In this document: positions 42,928-51,894 of the stretch, piece after piece
Position numbering within the stretch: the stretch's first letter is position 1
Layout: every line of letters starts with the position of its first letter
Assembly: GCF_001037495.1 (NCBI RefSeq)
Contig: NZ_KQ089822.1
Span: 1,612,001-1,676,000, forward strand
Direction: 5' to 3'
Source of the DNA: Citrobacter sp. MGH106
GTDB taxonomy: Bacteria > Pseudomonadota > Gammaproteobacteria > Enterobacterales > Enterobacteriaceae
DNA: 64,000 bases
Position numbers and translations under genes: made by a program
The notes under the pieces: model-generated
Seen by the model: only the letters and a program-made list of their open reading frames with translations
What the model was told of the DNA's origin: nothing
Databases searched by the model: none

Positions 42928-43205
42928 AAATAGTCACTCTGATCGCTTGCTTATTGCTGCCGTTGTGGGCTCAGGCAGCTCATCAAAAAGTGGTGCTGGA
43001 TATACAAAATATGACCTGCTCGCTGTGTGTCATTTCTGTTAATCAGGCGCTACGTGAAACTGACGGCGTGATCAAGGCTAAATCGTCGCTGAAGACGCGC
43101 CAGACTGAAGTGATCGTGCCTGAAGATTTCTCTACTGATACGCTACTCAAGGCGGTAGCAAAAACAGGATATACGGCCACGCTCAACCATATTGAACAAC
43201 AATAA
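42924..43205 (+). CDS. MerP-like periplasmic metal-binding protein
   Basis: 93 residues. A signal peptide (MKIVTLIACLLLPLWAQA) is followed by a heavy-metal-associated domain with MTCSLC (Cys32, Cys35), the GMTCxxC-type metal site, and the C-terminal KTGYTATL typical of MerP/CopZ. It is the last gene of the cassette, with the MerT-like protein as its likely membrane partner. A hairpin terminator begins at the stop codon. Confidence 0.85.
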   Translation: MKIVTLIACLLLPLWAQAAHQKVVLDIQNMTCSLCVISVNQALRETDGVIKAKSSLKTRQTEVIVPEDFSTDTLLKAVAKTGYTATLNHIEQQ

Positions 43206-43224
43206 ACCACCTGCGGGTGGTTTT
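43204..43224 (+). terminator. Cassette terminator (right copy of a repeated hairpin)
   Basis: AAACCACC (43204-43211), 4-base loop, GGTGGTTT, T. It differs by one base from the leuZ terminator at 35232. Confidence 0.8.
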
Positions 43225-43410
43225 CTGGTTATCAGAAGATGATGCCAGGTTTTTTGTGACCTCTTTTGTGCGTTAACTACCGGAATTACCCTCGTTTCCT
43301 GTTAACCTGAACAGGCGGTGTCAGTGAACCGCTCATGCCCATTTGTATCTGTTATCCCACCAGCCATGTAAGATAATCACAGGCAAGAATTTTTACTAAG
43401 GAAAAGCGTT

Positions 43411-44076
43411 ATGAAAACGGGACCACTAAACGAAAGCGAACTGGAATGGCTGGATGATGTACTGACTAAGTACAATACGGACAAGGCAATTCTGGATGTG
43501 TCAGAGCTGGATGGCTTATTGACGGCGGTGCTCAGTTCACCTTATGAAATTGAGCCGGAGCAGTGGCTGGTCGCTATATGGGGAGGCGCGCAGTATGTCC
43601 CTCGCTGGTCCTCCGAGAAAGAAATGACGCGTTTCATGAACCTGACGTTTCAGCATATGGCTGATACAGCCGATCGCCTTGACGAATTTCCTGAGCAGTT
43701 TGAACCGCTGTTTGGCCTGCGCGAAATTGAAGAGCATGAGCTGACTATTGTTGAAGAGTGGTGCTTTGGCTATATGCGAGGTGTCGCGCTGTCTGACTGG
43801 TCTTCATTACCGGATTCGTTAAAGCCGGCGCTTGAAGCAATTGCGTTGCACGGTACGGAAGAGAACTTCGAGGTCGTTGAGAAACTGACTCCTGAAGCAT
43901 TTGACGAGAGCGTGGATGCGATCCGCCTGGCGGCTCTGGATCTGCATGCCTACTGGATGGCGCATCCACAGGAAGCGCCGGTGAAGGTTCCGTTAAAAAC
44001 GGATGCCAAAATTGGGCGTAACGATCCGTGCCCATGTGGTAGTGGTAAAAAGTATAAGCAGTGCTGTCTGCATTAA
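43411..44076 (+). CDS. yecA: YecA, UPF0149 protein with SEC-C motif
   Basis: 221 residues, the E. coli length. The N-terminal UPF0149 domain is followed by a C-terminal zinc-binding SEC-C motif ([19 protein letters not shown]). In E. coli YecA binds ribosomes or acts near SecA-like targets; its precise role is unsettled. AAGGAAAAGCGTT precedes the ATG. It is the first backbone gene after the accessory block. Confidence 0.94.
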   Translation: MKTGPLNESELEWLDDVLTKYNTDKAILDVSELDGLLTAVLSSPYEIEPEQWLVAIWGGAQYVPRWSSEKEMTRFMNLTFQHMADTADRLDEFPEQFEPLFGLREIEEHELTIVEEWCFGYMRGVALSDWSSLPDSLKPALEAIALHGTEENFEVVEKLTPEAFDESVDAIRLAALDLHAYWMAHPQEAPVKVPLKTDAKIGRNDPCPCGSGKKYKQCCLH

Positions 44077-44080
44077 GAAA

Positions 44081-44099
44081 AAGGGGCGTTTAGCCCCTT
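44081..44099. terminator. yecA/tyrP shared terminator
   Basis: AAGGGGC (44081-44087) pairs with GCCCCTT (44093-44099), with A-rich and T-rich flanks. It lies between the convergent yecA and tyrP stops. Confidence 0.7.
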
Positions 44100-44140
44100 C
44101 GTCTTACTAACAACTTTAATGCGACTCTAAAGCTATTGTT

Positions 44141-45352
44141 TTAACCGACTTCAGGTAGCAGTCCTGCTGCGATAGAAAATTGCACGCCTATCACGATGAT
44201 CCCGCAAATGAAAACCAGCGCCAGTGCTGGTGTACCACCCGCTACGCGCCAGGTTGTCTGTGGATTGTGTTTTCTGCTTTGCCAGACCAGCATTGACGGG
44301 ATGAGCAGAGCCAGCACCGCCAAGGCAACGCCTGCATAGCCTAATGCCATCACAAAACCACGCGGATAGAAGAGAGCGAACGCCAGCGGCGGCAGGAACG
44401 TCACCACACCGGTTTGTATTCTGCCTGTTACGGTATTACGGCGCTGGAAGAGATCGGCCAGATAGTCGAATAATCCCAGTGCAACGCCAAGGAAGGATGT
44501 TGCCAGCGCGAGGTCGGCAAACAGATGCACCGCCAGCTCTACGTGTGGCGAGGCAACTACTTCACGTAACGCCTGTAACAAACCGTTTAAGCCAGCATGG
44601 TTGGCGAGCAGCCCCATAAACGTCGATGAATTGATACTGCCGAGTGTAGCGAGTTGCCAGAAAATATAGGCGACCAGTGGAATAGCGCTACCCGTGATAA
44701 ACACCCAGCGCAGTTTACGGATATTACCGTTCATATAGCTGACGATGCTGGGAACGCTGCCATGAAAACCGAACGAGGTGAAAATCACCGGAATTGCGGA
44801 GAGTGCGAGGCCTTGTTGTAGCGGCAGAGTGAGAAGATTCACTTTATGGATATGCGGCATCAGCAGGGCGAGCATGACGACAAGGAAGATAATCTTGGCG
44901 CTGAATAACAGGCGATTGAACAGATCGACCAGTGACGTCCCGACACATACCACACCCCCGGCAACAAAGGTGAACAGCAGTACACCCGCCGTAGGGGATA
45001 TGCTGGCACCGGTCCAGTCGCTGATGCTTGACGCCAGTAATTCACCTGCGCCACTGATGTATGCAGCCGTTAGCGCGTACATTAAAAACATCATGCTAAA
45101 GCCTGTCACCCACTGCCCGTAGCGACCAAGATAGCGTTTAGCCAGCGTGCCAAGTCCGGTGTCCGCTGGTACATGCTGATACACTTCAAGCAGCAACAGC
45201 GCGGTGTAACACATGAGTGCCCATAGCCCAACCAACAACGCCAGCGTGACGCTAAACCCCACGCCCGCCGCAGCCAACGGCATCGCCAACATACCGGCGC
45301 CAATCGTGGTTCCCGCCACGATAAAAATACTACCCAGAGTTCTATTCTTCAC
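44141..45352 (-). CDS. tyrP: TyrP, tyrosine-specific permease
   Basis: 403 residues from a GTG at 45350-45352 preceded by GAGGAAAGC on the minus strand, the E. coli start and length. About eleven membrane helices; the N-terminal [20 protein letters not shown] is the aromatic-amino-acid permease signature. It imports tyrosine with protons. The nine-residue extension to 45379 is not used. TyrR boxes lie upstream. Confidence 0.95.
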   Translation of the reverse strand: MKNRTLGSIFIVAGTTIGAGMLAMPLAAAGVGFSVTLALLVGLWALMCYTALLLLEVYQHVPADTGLGTLAKRYLGRYGQWVTGFSMMFLMYALTAAYISGAGELLASSISDWTGASISPTAGVLLFTFVAGGVVCVGTSLVDLFNRLLFSAKIIFLVVMLALLMPHIHKVNLLTLPLQQGLALSAIPVIFTSFGFHGSVPSIVSYMNGNIRKLRWVFITGSAIPLVAYIFWQLATLGSINSSTFMGLLANHAGLNGLLQALREVVASPHVELAVHLFADLALATSFLGVALGLFDYLADLFQRRNTVTGRIQTGVVTFLPPLAFALFYPRGFVMALGYAGVALAVLALLIPSMLVWQSRKHNPQTTWRVAGGTPALALVFICGIIVIGVQFSIAAGLLPEVG

Positions 45353-45431
45353 GCTTTCCTCTGTCCCAGAGATAATCAACGGTTATATCTGCGGCGCAGG
45401 TTAAGGCATAACGATATTTTCGTCAAATCAC

Positions 45432-45461
45432 CGTTACAATCTGTGTACAGATTAATTTACG
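45432..45461 (-). promoter_or_regulatory. TyrR boxes of tyrP
   Basis: TGTACA, 6 bp, TTTACG (45444-45461) fits the TyrR box TGTAAA-N6-TTTACA. A weaker box (CGTTAC, 6 bp, TGTACA, 45432-45449) overlaps it. E. coli tyrP has a similar strong and weak pair for tyrosine repression and phenylalanine activation. Confidence 0.6.
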
Positions 45462-45585
45462 AATATTTGGCGGTGAAGATGTATTACAGATGATATTTTT
45501 TGTGTCCTGCCAGCATAAACCTGCGTTAGCGCAAAGCAGTGCAATATGGTTCACATTAGGCTACGGGGTTTATTAAGGAGGGAGT

Positions 45586-45825
45586 ATGGATTCTATTCAC
45601 GGTCACGAAGTGCTCAACATGATGATTGAGTCTGGCGAGCAGTATTCAAATGCCAGTCTTGAAGCGGCGATTACGGCCCGTTTTGGTGAGCAGGCGCGTT
45701 TTCATACCTGTTCTGCTGAAGGCATGACGGCGGCTGAGCTGGTGGCGTTTTTGGCGGCGAAGGGGAAATTCATTGCCAGCGATGACGGTTTTTCTACTCA
45801 TGAAAGCAAGATCTGCCGCCATTAA
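45586..45825 (+). CDS. yecH: YecH, DUF2492 protein
   Basis: 79 residues matching E. coli YecH (MDSIHGHEVLNMM, end HESKICRH). GGAGGGAGT precedes the ATG. A His and Cys pattern (HGHEV, HTC, ICRH) hints at metal binding, not proven. It lies divergent from tyrP and convergent with ftnA. Confidence 0.92.
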   Translation: MDSIHGHEVLNMMIESGEQYSNASLEAAITARFGEQARFHTCSAEGMTAAELVAFLAAKGKFIASDDGFSTHESKICRH

Positions 45826-45834
45826 GATCCTCGA

Positions 45835-45861
45835 ATTACGGTGGCGGTCAGCCACCGTAAT
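45835..45861. terminator. yecH/ftnA hairpin
   Basis: ATTACGGTGGC (45835-45845) pairs perfectly with GCCACCGTAAT (45851-45861), with a 5-base loop. It lies between the convergent stops. Confidence 0.65.
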
Positions 45862-45870
45862 CCAACAGAA

Positions 45871-46368
45871 TTAATTCTGTGTATCAAGCGTAGCCAGTTC
45901 TTTATCGATGAAATAAAGACCTTCACCGCTTTTTCCTGCCAGTGATAACTTATCAATAACAGATTTAAATAATTTCTCTTCTTCATGCTGCTCGGCAACA
46001 TACCACTGCAGGAAATTAAATGTTGGATAATCCTGGTGAGTCATTGCCGCATGAGCCAGCTCATTAATTTTTTGCGTGATCAACTGCTCATGTTCATAGG
46101 TGACACGGAACAGTTCATCCAGAGAAGCATATTCAGCAAACGGTGACGGCACAGTATTAATGCACGGCAAGCTGCCGGTATCTGTCAGGTAATCGAACAG
46201 ACGCTGCATGTGCGTCATCTCTTCCTGGGCGTGGCGACGCAGAAACGCAGCGGCACCTTCGAAGCTGTGGTAGCTGCACCACGCGCTCATCTGTTGATAG
46301 AGCAGAGATGAATAAAGTTCAAGATTCATTTGCTCATTCAGTTTGTCGATCATTTCTGTTTTCAGCAT
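45871..46368 (-). CDS. ftnA: FtnA, bacterial ferritin
   Basis: 165 residues, exactly E. coli FtnA. All ferroxidase ligands are in place: Glu17, Glu50, His53, Glu94 and Gln127. It forms a 24-mer that oxidises Fe(II) and stores iron. No Fur box was located with confidence in the AT-rich upstream region. Confidence 0.97.
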   Translation of the reverse strand: MLKTEMIDKLNEQMNLELYSSLLYQQMSAWCSYHSFEGAAAFLRRHAQEEMTHMQRLFDYLTDTGSLPCINTVPSPFAEYASLDELFRVTYEHEQLITQKINELAHAAMTHQDYPTFNFLQWYVAEQHEEEKLFKSVIDKLSLAGKSGEGLYFIDKELATLDTQN

Positions 46369-46512
46369 GGTTCTGCTCCACGAACATTAATTATATATTT
46401 ACGTGGCGCCACTATAATTTGTTATTTAATTATTTGCAAAAGGTAAAATAATAAATTTATTTATTAAAAATGAGAATGGGAATAAAACGCATTAATACTA
46501 TTAAAAGAGCGA

Positions 46513-46709
46513 TATATTCTAAATAATTTGAGTTGCAGGACAAAATGCAGCAGGTATTTTGAACAGCGCTTGCGCAGGTCCCAAAGGGGCGAGGCCGTAG
46601 GCCGAGTCACCCGGCAAGGGAGGAAATCCCCAGGAGCATAAATAACTATGTGACTGGGGTTTCTGAGTGTAGTCAACGCATCTGCAGTTTGAAGTATGAC
46701 GGGTATATA
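46513..46709. repeat. Structured enterobacterial repeat element
   Basis: About 197 bp in the 380-bp gap between ftnA and yecR. The right end (TTTGAAGTATGACGGGTATATA) and left end (TATATTCTAAATAATTTGAG) form degenerate inverted ends. An inner hairpin has arms CCCCAG (46628-46633) and CTGGGG (46654-46659) around CATA/TATG. I recall this GCAG...CCCCAGGAG...CTGGGG...GACGGGTATA pattern as a dispersed repeat in enterobacterial genomes. No ORF with a ribosome site lies in it. The ends suggest a MITE-like origin. Confidence 0.6.
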
Positions 46710-46748
46710 AGTAATAAAAGACCAGCAAAACAATGCAGGTCAGAAAGG

Positions 46749-47084
46749 TTAATAGCCGAAAGGTTGTGTCTGCGACACGGCCACACCATGACACTGCCAG
46801 GCAAGCGTAATCCTGGTATTCATACACAGGGAACCTGCGTAAACGCTACAAGTTGCCACTGGCTGACCAAATGCTACAGCGCTGGCGTATCCCATCCGCT
46901 GACACTCTTTTGTTGCCGTACTCTGGGCAATATAGTTGTCTGTGCGCGCTGTTTGTAGCATTGCCTGGTTGTAAGTAAGACGAACCACGCCAGTGATGGG
47001 GCTGGCTTCGCTGACCTGCGCCTGTTTTGTGATAGTGCATCCCGTTAGCACGAGCGGCAAGAGTGCAAGAATAAGAGGCTTCAT
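46749..47084 (-). CDS. yecR: YecR, lipoprotein of the flagellar regulon
   Basis: 111 residues from MKPLILALLPLVLTGC, a lipoprotein signal with Cys16. The mature part resembles E. coli YecR (SEASPITGVVRLTYNQ, CQRMGYASAVAFGQPVATC). In E. coli yecR is activated by FlhDC; its function is unknown. A 27-residue extension to 47165 is not conserved. Confidence 0.88.
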   Translation of the reverse strand: MKPLILALLPLVLTGCTITKQAQVSEASPITGVVRLTYNQAMLQTARTDNYIAQSTATKECQRMGYASAVAFGQPVATCSVYAGSLCMNTRITLAWQCHGVAVSQTQPFGY

Positions 47085-47352
47085 GATATCGCTCTGAAAA
47101 TTCGGTGATACGTTATCCTGACTGATACAGCGACGAGTCAATGGGTTGAATAACGTGAAGATCACCTGCGATTAATCACAACGACGCTTTTGTTGTAAGG
47201 AATTCTGCCGTTTAACGGGGGAAATGTGAGCATCTCATTATTTTTTAAAACTAAATTTCATTAAATTTGAAAGTGTGTTTGAGAGATAGTAATGTGACCT
47301 GAATGTTATGACTCATAGCGGAATCCCCGCGACGCATTCAGGAGAATACAGA

Positions 47353-47991
47353 ATGAAAATTGCATTGATGATGGAAAACAGCCAGGCAAGCAAAAACGCG
47401 ATCATTCATAACGAGCTTAAGGCTGTCGCGGATGAGAAAGGATTTCCTGTCTTCAACGTTGGAATGAGTGACGAAAACGACCATCATTTGACCTATATTC
47501 ACCTCGGTATTATGGCCAGCATTCTGCTCAATTCCAAAGCGGTCGATTTTGTGGTGACAGGCTGTGGCACCGGACAAGGTGCGATGATGTCGCTGAATAT
47601 CCATCCTGGTGTGGTGTGTGGCTATTGTCTCGATCCGGCAGATGCCTTCCTGTTTGCGCAGATCAATAATGGTAATGCGCTCTCCCTGGCGTTCGCCAAA
47701 GGCTTTGGCTGGGGCGCTGAGCTGAACGTGCGCTACATGTTTGAAAAAGCATTTACAGGTCGTAATGGCGAAGGTTACCCGCCGGAGCGCAAAGAACCGC
47801 AGGTGCGTAACGCAGGTATTTTGAATCAGGTGAAAGCGGCAGTGGTAAAAGAAAACTATCTTGATACCCTGCGCGCTATCGATCCTGAACTGGTGAAAAC
47901 CGCCGTGTCGGGCCCGCGTTTCCAACAGTGTTTCTTTGAAAATTGCCAGGACAAAGCGATCGAAGCGTTTGTCCGTAAGATCATTGGCTAA
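47353..47991 (+). CDS. RpiB/LacA/LacB-family sugar-phosphate isomerase
   Basis: 212 residues from the ATG at 47353, preceded by CAGGAGAATACAG. The family Cys is in VVTGCGTGQGAMM (Cys71), where RpiB has its catalytic cysteine. It is longer than RpiB (149 aa), with a C-terminal extension (about 140-212), so it belongs to the larger RpiB-like group. The substrate is unknown. It is not in this position in E. coli K-12. Confidence 0.85.
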   Translation: MKIALMMENSQASKNAIIHNELKAVADEKGFPVFNVGMSDENDHHLTYIHLGIMASILLNSKAVDFVVTGCGTGQGAMMSLNIHPGVVCGYCLDPADAFLFAQINNGNALSLAFAKGFGWGAELNVRYMFEKAFTGRNGEGYPPERKEPQVRNAGILNQVKAAVVKENYLDTLRAIDPELVKTAVSGPRFQQCFFENCQDKAIEAFVRKIIG

Positions 47992-48024
47992 ATCCTGTTG
48001 CCCGGTGGTAGCGGTCTGCCGGGC

Positions 48025-49446
48025 TTAACGATTTTTGTTTGATACCGCGCTTCCTGCATCGCGGGTCAGACGCAATGTATCAACCATACCAATCAGGCAA
48101 ATGATGGCGATAGCCACAAATGCCAGACGAAAACTGATCCCCGGAATATTGTCCAGCGCCAACCATTCACTGATTTTATCGCCAATTCGGATCCCGATAG
48201 CCGCCAGTGATATCCCCAACCCTACCGCTAATTGTGTTGCCGTACTGAACAACGTATTGGCATAGCTCATCTGTGGTGCAGGGACATCCGCGAAGGCAAG
48301 CGTGCTGACGCCGGTAAACTGTATCGAGCGGAAAACGCCGCCCAGATATAGCACCAGTAAAATCACCCATACCGGAGTTTGTGGAGTAATCAGTGCGCAG
48401 GCCAGCAGCGCCAGAACATTCAGAGCTCCGTTAATCAACAGCAGTTTCTTAAAGCCCAGCCAGCGTATCAATGGTGTGGTGGCTGGTTTAATCGTCAGGT
48501 TTCCCACAAACACCGCCAGCACCAGGGATCCGGCATGAAAGGCGTTTATGCCAAAACCGACCTGAAACATTAACGGCAGCAGAAAAGGTACGGCGCTGAT
48601 AGATGCACGAAACAGTGAGCCGCCGTACATCGTGACGCGGAATGTTGGTACCTGCATAGCCTCCAGACGAATCATCGGCCAGGCGGCATGATGAAAGTGG
48701 CGCAGAGCGAATATGAAGGTGGCAATCCCGAGAGTGAGCAGCCCGGCGGTGAGCCAACCCTGAGGCTGTTGTGAACCCAGTAACTCCATGGCGTACACCA
48801 GACTGACCATAGCGACAGACATTGCCATAAAACCGGGGAAGTCAAACGGACGGCGCTCGTCGTCATGAATATCCGGAATAATACGTAACGCAAGAGCTAT
48901 CGCCAGCAGTCCCAACGGTACATTGATAAAAAAGATCCAGCGCCAGTTGGCATAGCTGGTGATAAACCCGCCGAGCGGCGGGCCGATGATCGGGGCAACC
49001 AGTGCAGGCCAGGTCAGAGTGGCAATGGCGGTGATTAATTGATGCTTTGGCGTTGTACGCAGGACGGCGAGACGACCGACCGGAACCATCAGTGCGCCGC
49101 CCACACCCTGTAATATACGCATCGCCACAAAGCCTTCGAGGCTGGTGGATAATCCGCAAAAGACGGATGCGAGGGTAAATATTGCCAGCGCCAGGGTAAA
49201 TACCTTACGTGCGCCAAAACGATCGGCTATCCAGCCGCTGGCGGGGATCAGGACCGCCAGCGTAATCAAATAGGCACTGATGCCGATGTTCAGGTCAACC
49301 GCCTGCACACCAAAGCTTTTTGCCATATCGGGCAGGGCGGTGGCAATGACCGTGCCATCGATAAATTCCATAAAGAAGGCCCCGGCAACGAGCAGTGCTG
49401 CCGGCGAAAGGCCACGTAATTTCTCAACCGCTAAATGTTCACTCAT
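48025..49446 (-). CDS. DHA2-family (14-helix) MFS transporter
   Basis: 473 residues with about 14 membrane helices. Motif A is GWIADRFGARKVF (about 71-83), motif C is GPPLGGFITSYANWRWIFFINVPLG (about 155-178), typical of EmrB/QacA-type drug exporters. No EmrA-like partner gene is adjacent. It converges on the RpiB-like gene and is divergent from yecJ. Substrate unknown. Confidence 0.88.
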   Translation of the reverse strand: MSEHLAVEKLRGLSPAALLVAGAFFMEFIDGTVIATALPDMAKSFGVQAVDLNIGISAYLITLAVLIPASGWIADRFGARKVFTLALAIFTLASVFCGLSTSLEGFVAMRILQGVGGALMVPVGRLAVLRTTPKHQLITAIATLTWPALVAPIIGPPLGGFITSYANWRWIFFINVPLGLLAIALALRIIPDIHDDERRPFDFPGFMAMSVAMVSLVYAMELLGSQQPQGWLTAGLLTLGIATFIFALRHFHHAAWPMIRLEAMQVPTFRVTMYGGSLFRASISAVPFLLPLMFQVGFGINAFHAGSLVLAVFVGNLTIKPATTPLIRWLGFKKLLLINGALNVLALLACALITPQTPVWVILLVLYLGGVFRSIQFTGVSTLAFADVPAPQMSYANTLFSTATQLAVGLGISLAAIGIRIGDKISEWLALDNIPGISFRLAFVAIAIICLIGMVDTLRLTRDAGSAVSNKNR

Positions 49447-49571
49447 GTCGTGCTTGCCATCTCAAAGAAATTGACTGTTTTTTTTATTTTCAGCGCAGCT
49501 ACACTGCTTGCGCCGCTATCGTTTCGACAGCTGAATGGGTACTATGACGACCTTTCTATAAGGAGCTCACT

Positions 49572-49823
49572 ATGTCCCAAACACTGAATGCCGATCAGGA
49601 ACTGCTCTCGGATGTTGTTGCCTGCCAACTGGTTATCAAGCAAATTCTGGATATCATTGATGTCATTGCCCCGGTTGAAGTCCGGGAGAAAATGTCCAGC
49701 CAGCTTAAAAACATCGATTTTTCCAGTCACCCGGCGGGTGCCGATCCGGTGACTATGCGTGCAATTCAAAAAGCGGTTGCATTGATCGAACTGAAATTCA
49801 CTCCGCAGAATGAGTCTCACTAA
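49572..49823 (+). CDS. yecJ: YecJ, DUF2766 protein
   Basis: 83 residues matching E. coli YecJ ([23 protein letters not shown], end KFTPQNESH). AAGGAG precedes the ATG. Small, helical, function unknown. It lies between the MFS gene and ftnB. Confidence 0.92.
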   Translation: MSQTLNADQELLSDVVACQLVIKQILDIIDVIAPVEVREKMSSQLKNIDFSSHPAGADPVTMRAIQKAVALIELKFTPQNESH

Positions 49824-49861
49824 AATAAACCGTTGTTTCAGGTTTTAGAAAGGTTTTTTTG

Positions 49862-49882
49862 CGCCTCCCGGAACGGGAGGCG
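49862..49882 (+). terminator. Hairpin after yecJ
   Basis: CGCCTCCCG/CGGGAGGCG with a short loop, preceded by a T-run (49853-49860) rather than followed by one. It may terminate ftnB on the minus strand or be part of a repetitive palindromic unit. Confidence 0.5.
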
Positions 49883-49903
49883 TGAACGTATAGATGACCG
49901 AGT

Positions 49904-49941
49904 GTAAGCCGGGTAAGGTGAATCGCATCACCATCCGGCAT
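49904..49941. repeat. REP-like palindromic unit
   Basis: GCCGGGTAAGGTGAATCGC followed by ATCACCATCCGGCAT forms an imperfect palindrome like enterobacterial REP elements. It lies between the convergent yecJ and ftnB. Confidence 0.6.
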
Positions 49942-49962
49942 GAAAGCAGAGTGAATCAAAGA

Positions 49963-50466
49963 TTAGTGCTGCTGGTAGTTAACGACATTTAGCAGGTGCT
50001 TATCCATTTGCGCCATACACAGGCCTGCCTGTTTGGCGCTACGAACTTCATCGAGAATCGTTTGTAACAGCATGCCATCCTGTTGCTGCTCTTTTTCCAG
50101 ATCGTTCAGAAAATCAATGGTAGGGGCATCGTTCAATGCTTCAGCTTCGATCGCTAAGCGCGACAGCGTGCTGGAGCGCTGCTGATATTCATCAAGCGTT
50201 TTTTGAAACAACTCTTCAAGGGATGTCAGCTCATCTCCGGGAACATCGATGGCTTTCACGATAGGATTAGCGCCTGCTTTTTTCATAAAATTAAACACCC
50301 GCATCATTTGCGTCACGTTCGCCTGCGCCTGAGTACGCAGAAACGTTGCGGTGCCTGTCAGGCTATGCTCATAGCACCACTCACTAAAGTGAAGGTAGAG
50401 ATTCGATGCGTAAAACTCAAGATTCATTTGCGCGTTGAGTTTGTGAACAATTCCAACTGCAGCCAT
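49963..50466 (-). CDS. ftnB: FtnB, ferritin-like protein
   Basis: 167 residues from [18 protein letters not shown], the E. coli FtnB length; AAGGATATTGAT precedes the ATG. Compared with FtnA the ferroxidase site is altered: Glu17 remains, but positions 50 and 53 are Asn and Gln instead of Glu and His, as in other FtnB proteins. In Salmonella FtnB helps repair oxidised iron-sulfur clusters. A 23-residue extension to 50535 is not conserved. Confidence 0.93.
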   Translation of the reverse strand: MAAVGIVHKLNAQMNLEFYASNLYLHFSEWCYEHSLTGTATFLRTQAQANVTQMMRVFNFMKKAGANPIVKAIDVPGDELTSLEELFQKTLDEYQQRSSTLSRLAIEAEALNDAPTIDFLNDLEKEQQQDGMLLQTILDEVRSAKQAGLCMAQMDKHLLNVVNYQQH

Positions 50467-51019
50467 ATCAATATCCTTATTTCCAGAAAGAAAGCTGTAC
50501 GTTACTAACGGCAGTACAACGGGCTGTCGCTGCACTTCACATCAACGTACAAGTCATACTGTTAGCAGAATAATTCCGTTCCGCCGGTCCTTTAGGTGAC
50601 CAAAGAGTGATCTCTTTACCGATCACAAATAATCATAACGCCAGCCTGGTCATAAGAAAATCCTTAAAACTACATATTTATATTTTTTTACATATCGTCA
50701 TAAAAATATTGTGCATCTGTCGCCGCAGCATAGTGGGGTGTGGTTAACTAATTGATGTATCAGTAATTAATTGCGAATAAAAATAATGAAATGCTATTTC
50801 ATGTCACAAAAATAAATTCTACAACAAGATAATCTGGTTCTACAGGCGATTTTCAATCATTACGCTAATGGAATTTTTCTGTTCTCAGCGACGCTGATGG
50901 AAATTATCTGGTGGTTAATTTTATGCGTCAGATCAGTTTTAACGAATTTAATTACTCTGACGGCATAAATAATTCGGTATTTGTTGTGGTATTTATGTGG
51001 GTTAAACGAGGAGTTGTAT
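50467..51019. promoter_or_regulatory. ftnB / DJ-1 gene intergenic region
   Basis: 553 bp, strongly AT-rich, with no ORF I can support. An inverted repeat AAAGAG-TGAT-CTCTTT at 50602-50617 lies about 140 bp upstream of the ftnB start and could be an operator. Both divergent promoters must lie here. Confidence 0.4.
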
Positions 51020-51577
51020 ATGAAGAAGGTTGCGGTACTGCTGGCTCCCGGTTTTGAAGAGGCTGAAGCCATTGTTACCATCGATATTTTGCGTCGTCTT
51101 AATATCGATGTTGAGACCCTGGCCTGTGCCGAGTCTCGAGCGGTAGTGAGCTATCACGATATCCCGATGGTGACCGACAGTACTTTGATGGCCCGACTGG
51201 AGACCGTTTATGACGCAGTTGTGCTGCCCGGCGGTCCACAGGGAAGCGTTAACCTTGCTGCCAGTGATGCGGTAGTCCAGTTTGTTGCTCGTCATGATGA
51301 AGCCGGGAAACTTATCTGCCCGGTTTGTTCTGCCGCAGCCCGGGTGCTGGGCGGTAACGGTTTGTTGAAAGGACGCCGCTATGTGTGCTCTGGTGAACTG
51401 TGGGCAAATGTTACTGACGGGGAATATGTTGATGCGCCCGTCGTGGAAGATGGGAATCTTCTCAGTGGTAAAGGTTTAGGGCATATTTTTGATTTTGCTT
51501 TCACGCTCTCAGCTCGTCTGTTAGATGATGACGCTTCTGTTCGCGATCACGCCGAACACATTTATTACGCATGGTAA
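51020..51577 (+). CDS. DJ-1/PfpI-family protein
   Basis: 185 residues from MKKVAVLLAPGFEEAEA, with GAGGAG before the ATG. The DJ-1 acidic residue Glu14 is in GFEEAEA and the reactive cysteine is probably Cys103 in ICPVCSAAARVLGG. It looks closest to the YajL/ThiJ branch. Such proteins act as glyoxalases, deglycase-like enzymes or redox sensors. It is not between ftnB and araF in E. coli K-12. Confidence 0.9.
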   Translation: MKKVAVLLAPGFEEAEAIVTIDILRRLNIDVETLACAESRAVVSYHDIPMVTDSTLMARLETVYDAVVLPGGPQGSVNLAASDAVVQFVARHDEAGKLICPVCSAAARVLGGNGLLKGRRYVCSGELWANVTDGEYVDAPVVEDGNLLSGKGLGHIFDFAFTLSARLLDDDASVRDHAEHIYYAW

Positions 51578-51894
51578 TCTCTGGATCCCCGAATGCTTCG
51601 GTATTCGGGAACAAGGATTCGCTGGCTGATGTTATGGATTAATCTGCTACTCCTTATTATTCCCTTCAAAAATGCAGCGCTTTTTTATGTCATTTCCCAC
51701 TGAATTTATGTACGCAATTACTGTAATTCTGTGGTGTGATGCCGCTCTCTTATGGAGAATCAATTTCCCGCTACAACTACTCTCAGCACTGGCGTTGATC
51801 TTATCAATCAAAGTAATGCCTTGTTTTATGTCTGAATTACAAAAAATCGTTTGATTTTACCCTACATAAAAGAACGTTAAAGCTGGAGTTAACC
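51578..51894. promoter_or_regulatory. araF upstream region
   Basis: 317 bp without a supported gene. A 60-codon frame at 51672-51854 lacks a ribosome site. In E. coli araFGH is driven by AraC and CRP sites here. I see no clear AraC pair; TATGGA at about 51757 is only a half-site match. Confidence 0.4.

Noticed and set aside
40039-43205. A mercury resistance operon
   Set aside because: Only MerT- and MerP-like genes are present. merR and merA are lacking and the neighbours are unrelated to known mer operons.
35104-43410. A tRNA-integrated genomic island with attL/attR and integrase
   Set aside because: There is no integrase gene, and I found no second copy of the leuZ 3' end near the right border.
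46464-46827. Two short minus-strand frames with hydrophobic stretches
   Set aside because: They cross the structured repeat and the end of yecR and have no ribosome sites.
51672-51854. A 60-codon hydrophobic frame before araF
   Set aside because: No ribosome site, and it lies in the expected araF promoter region.
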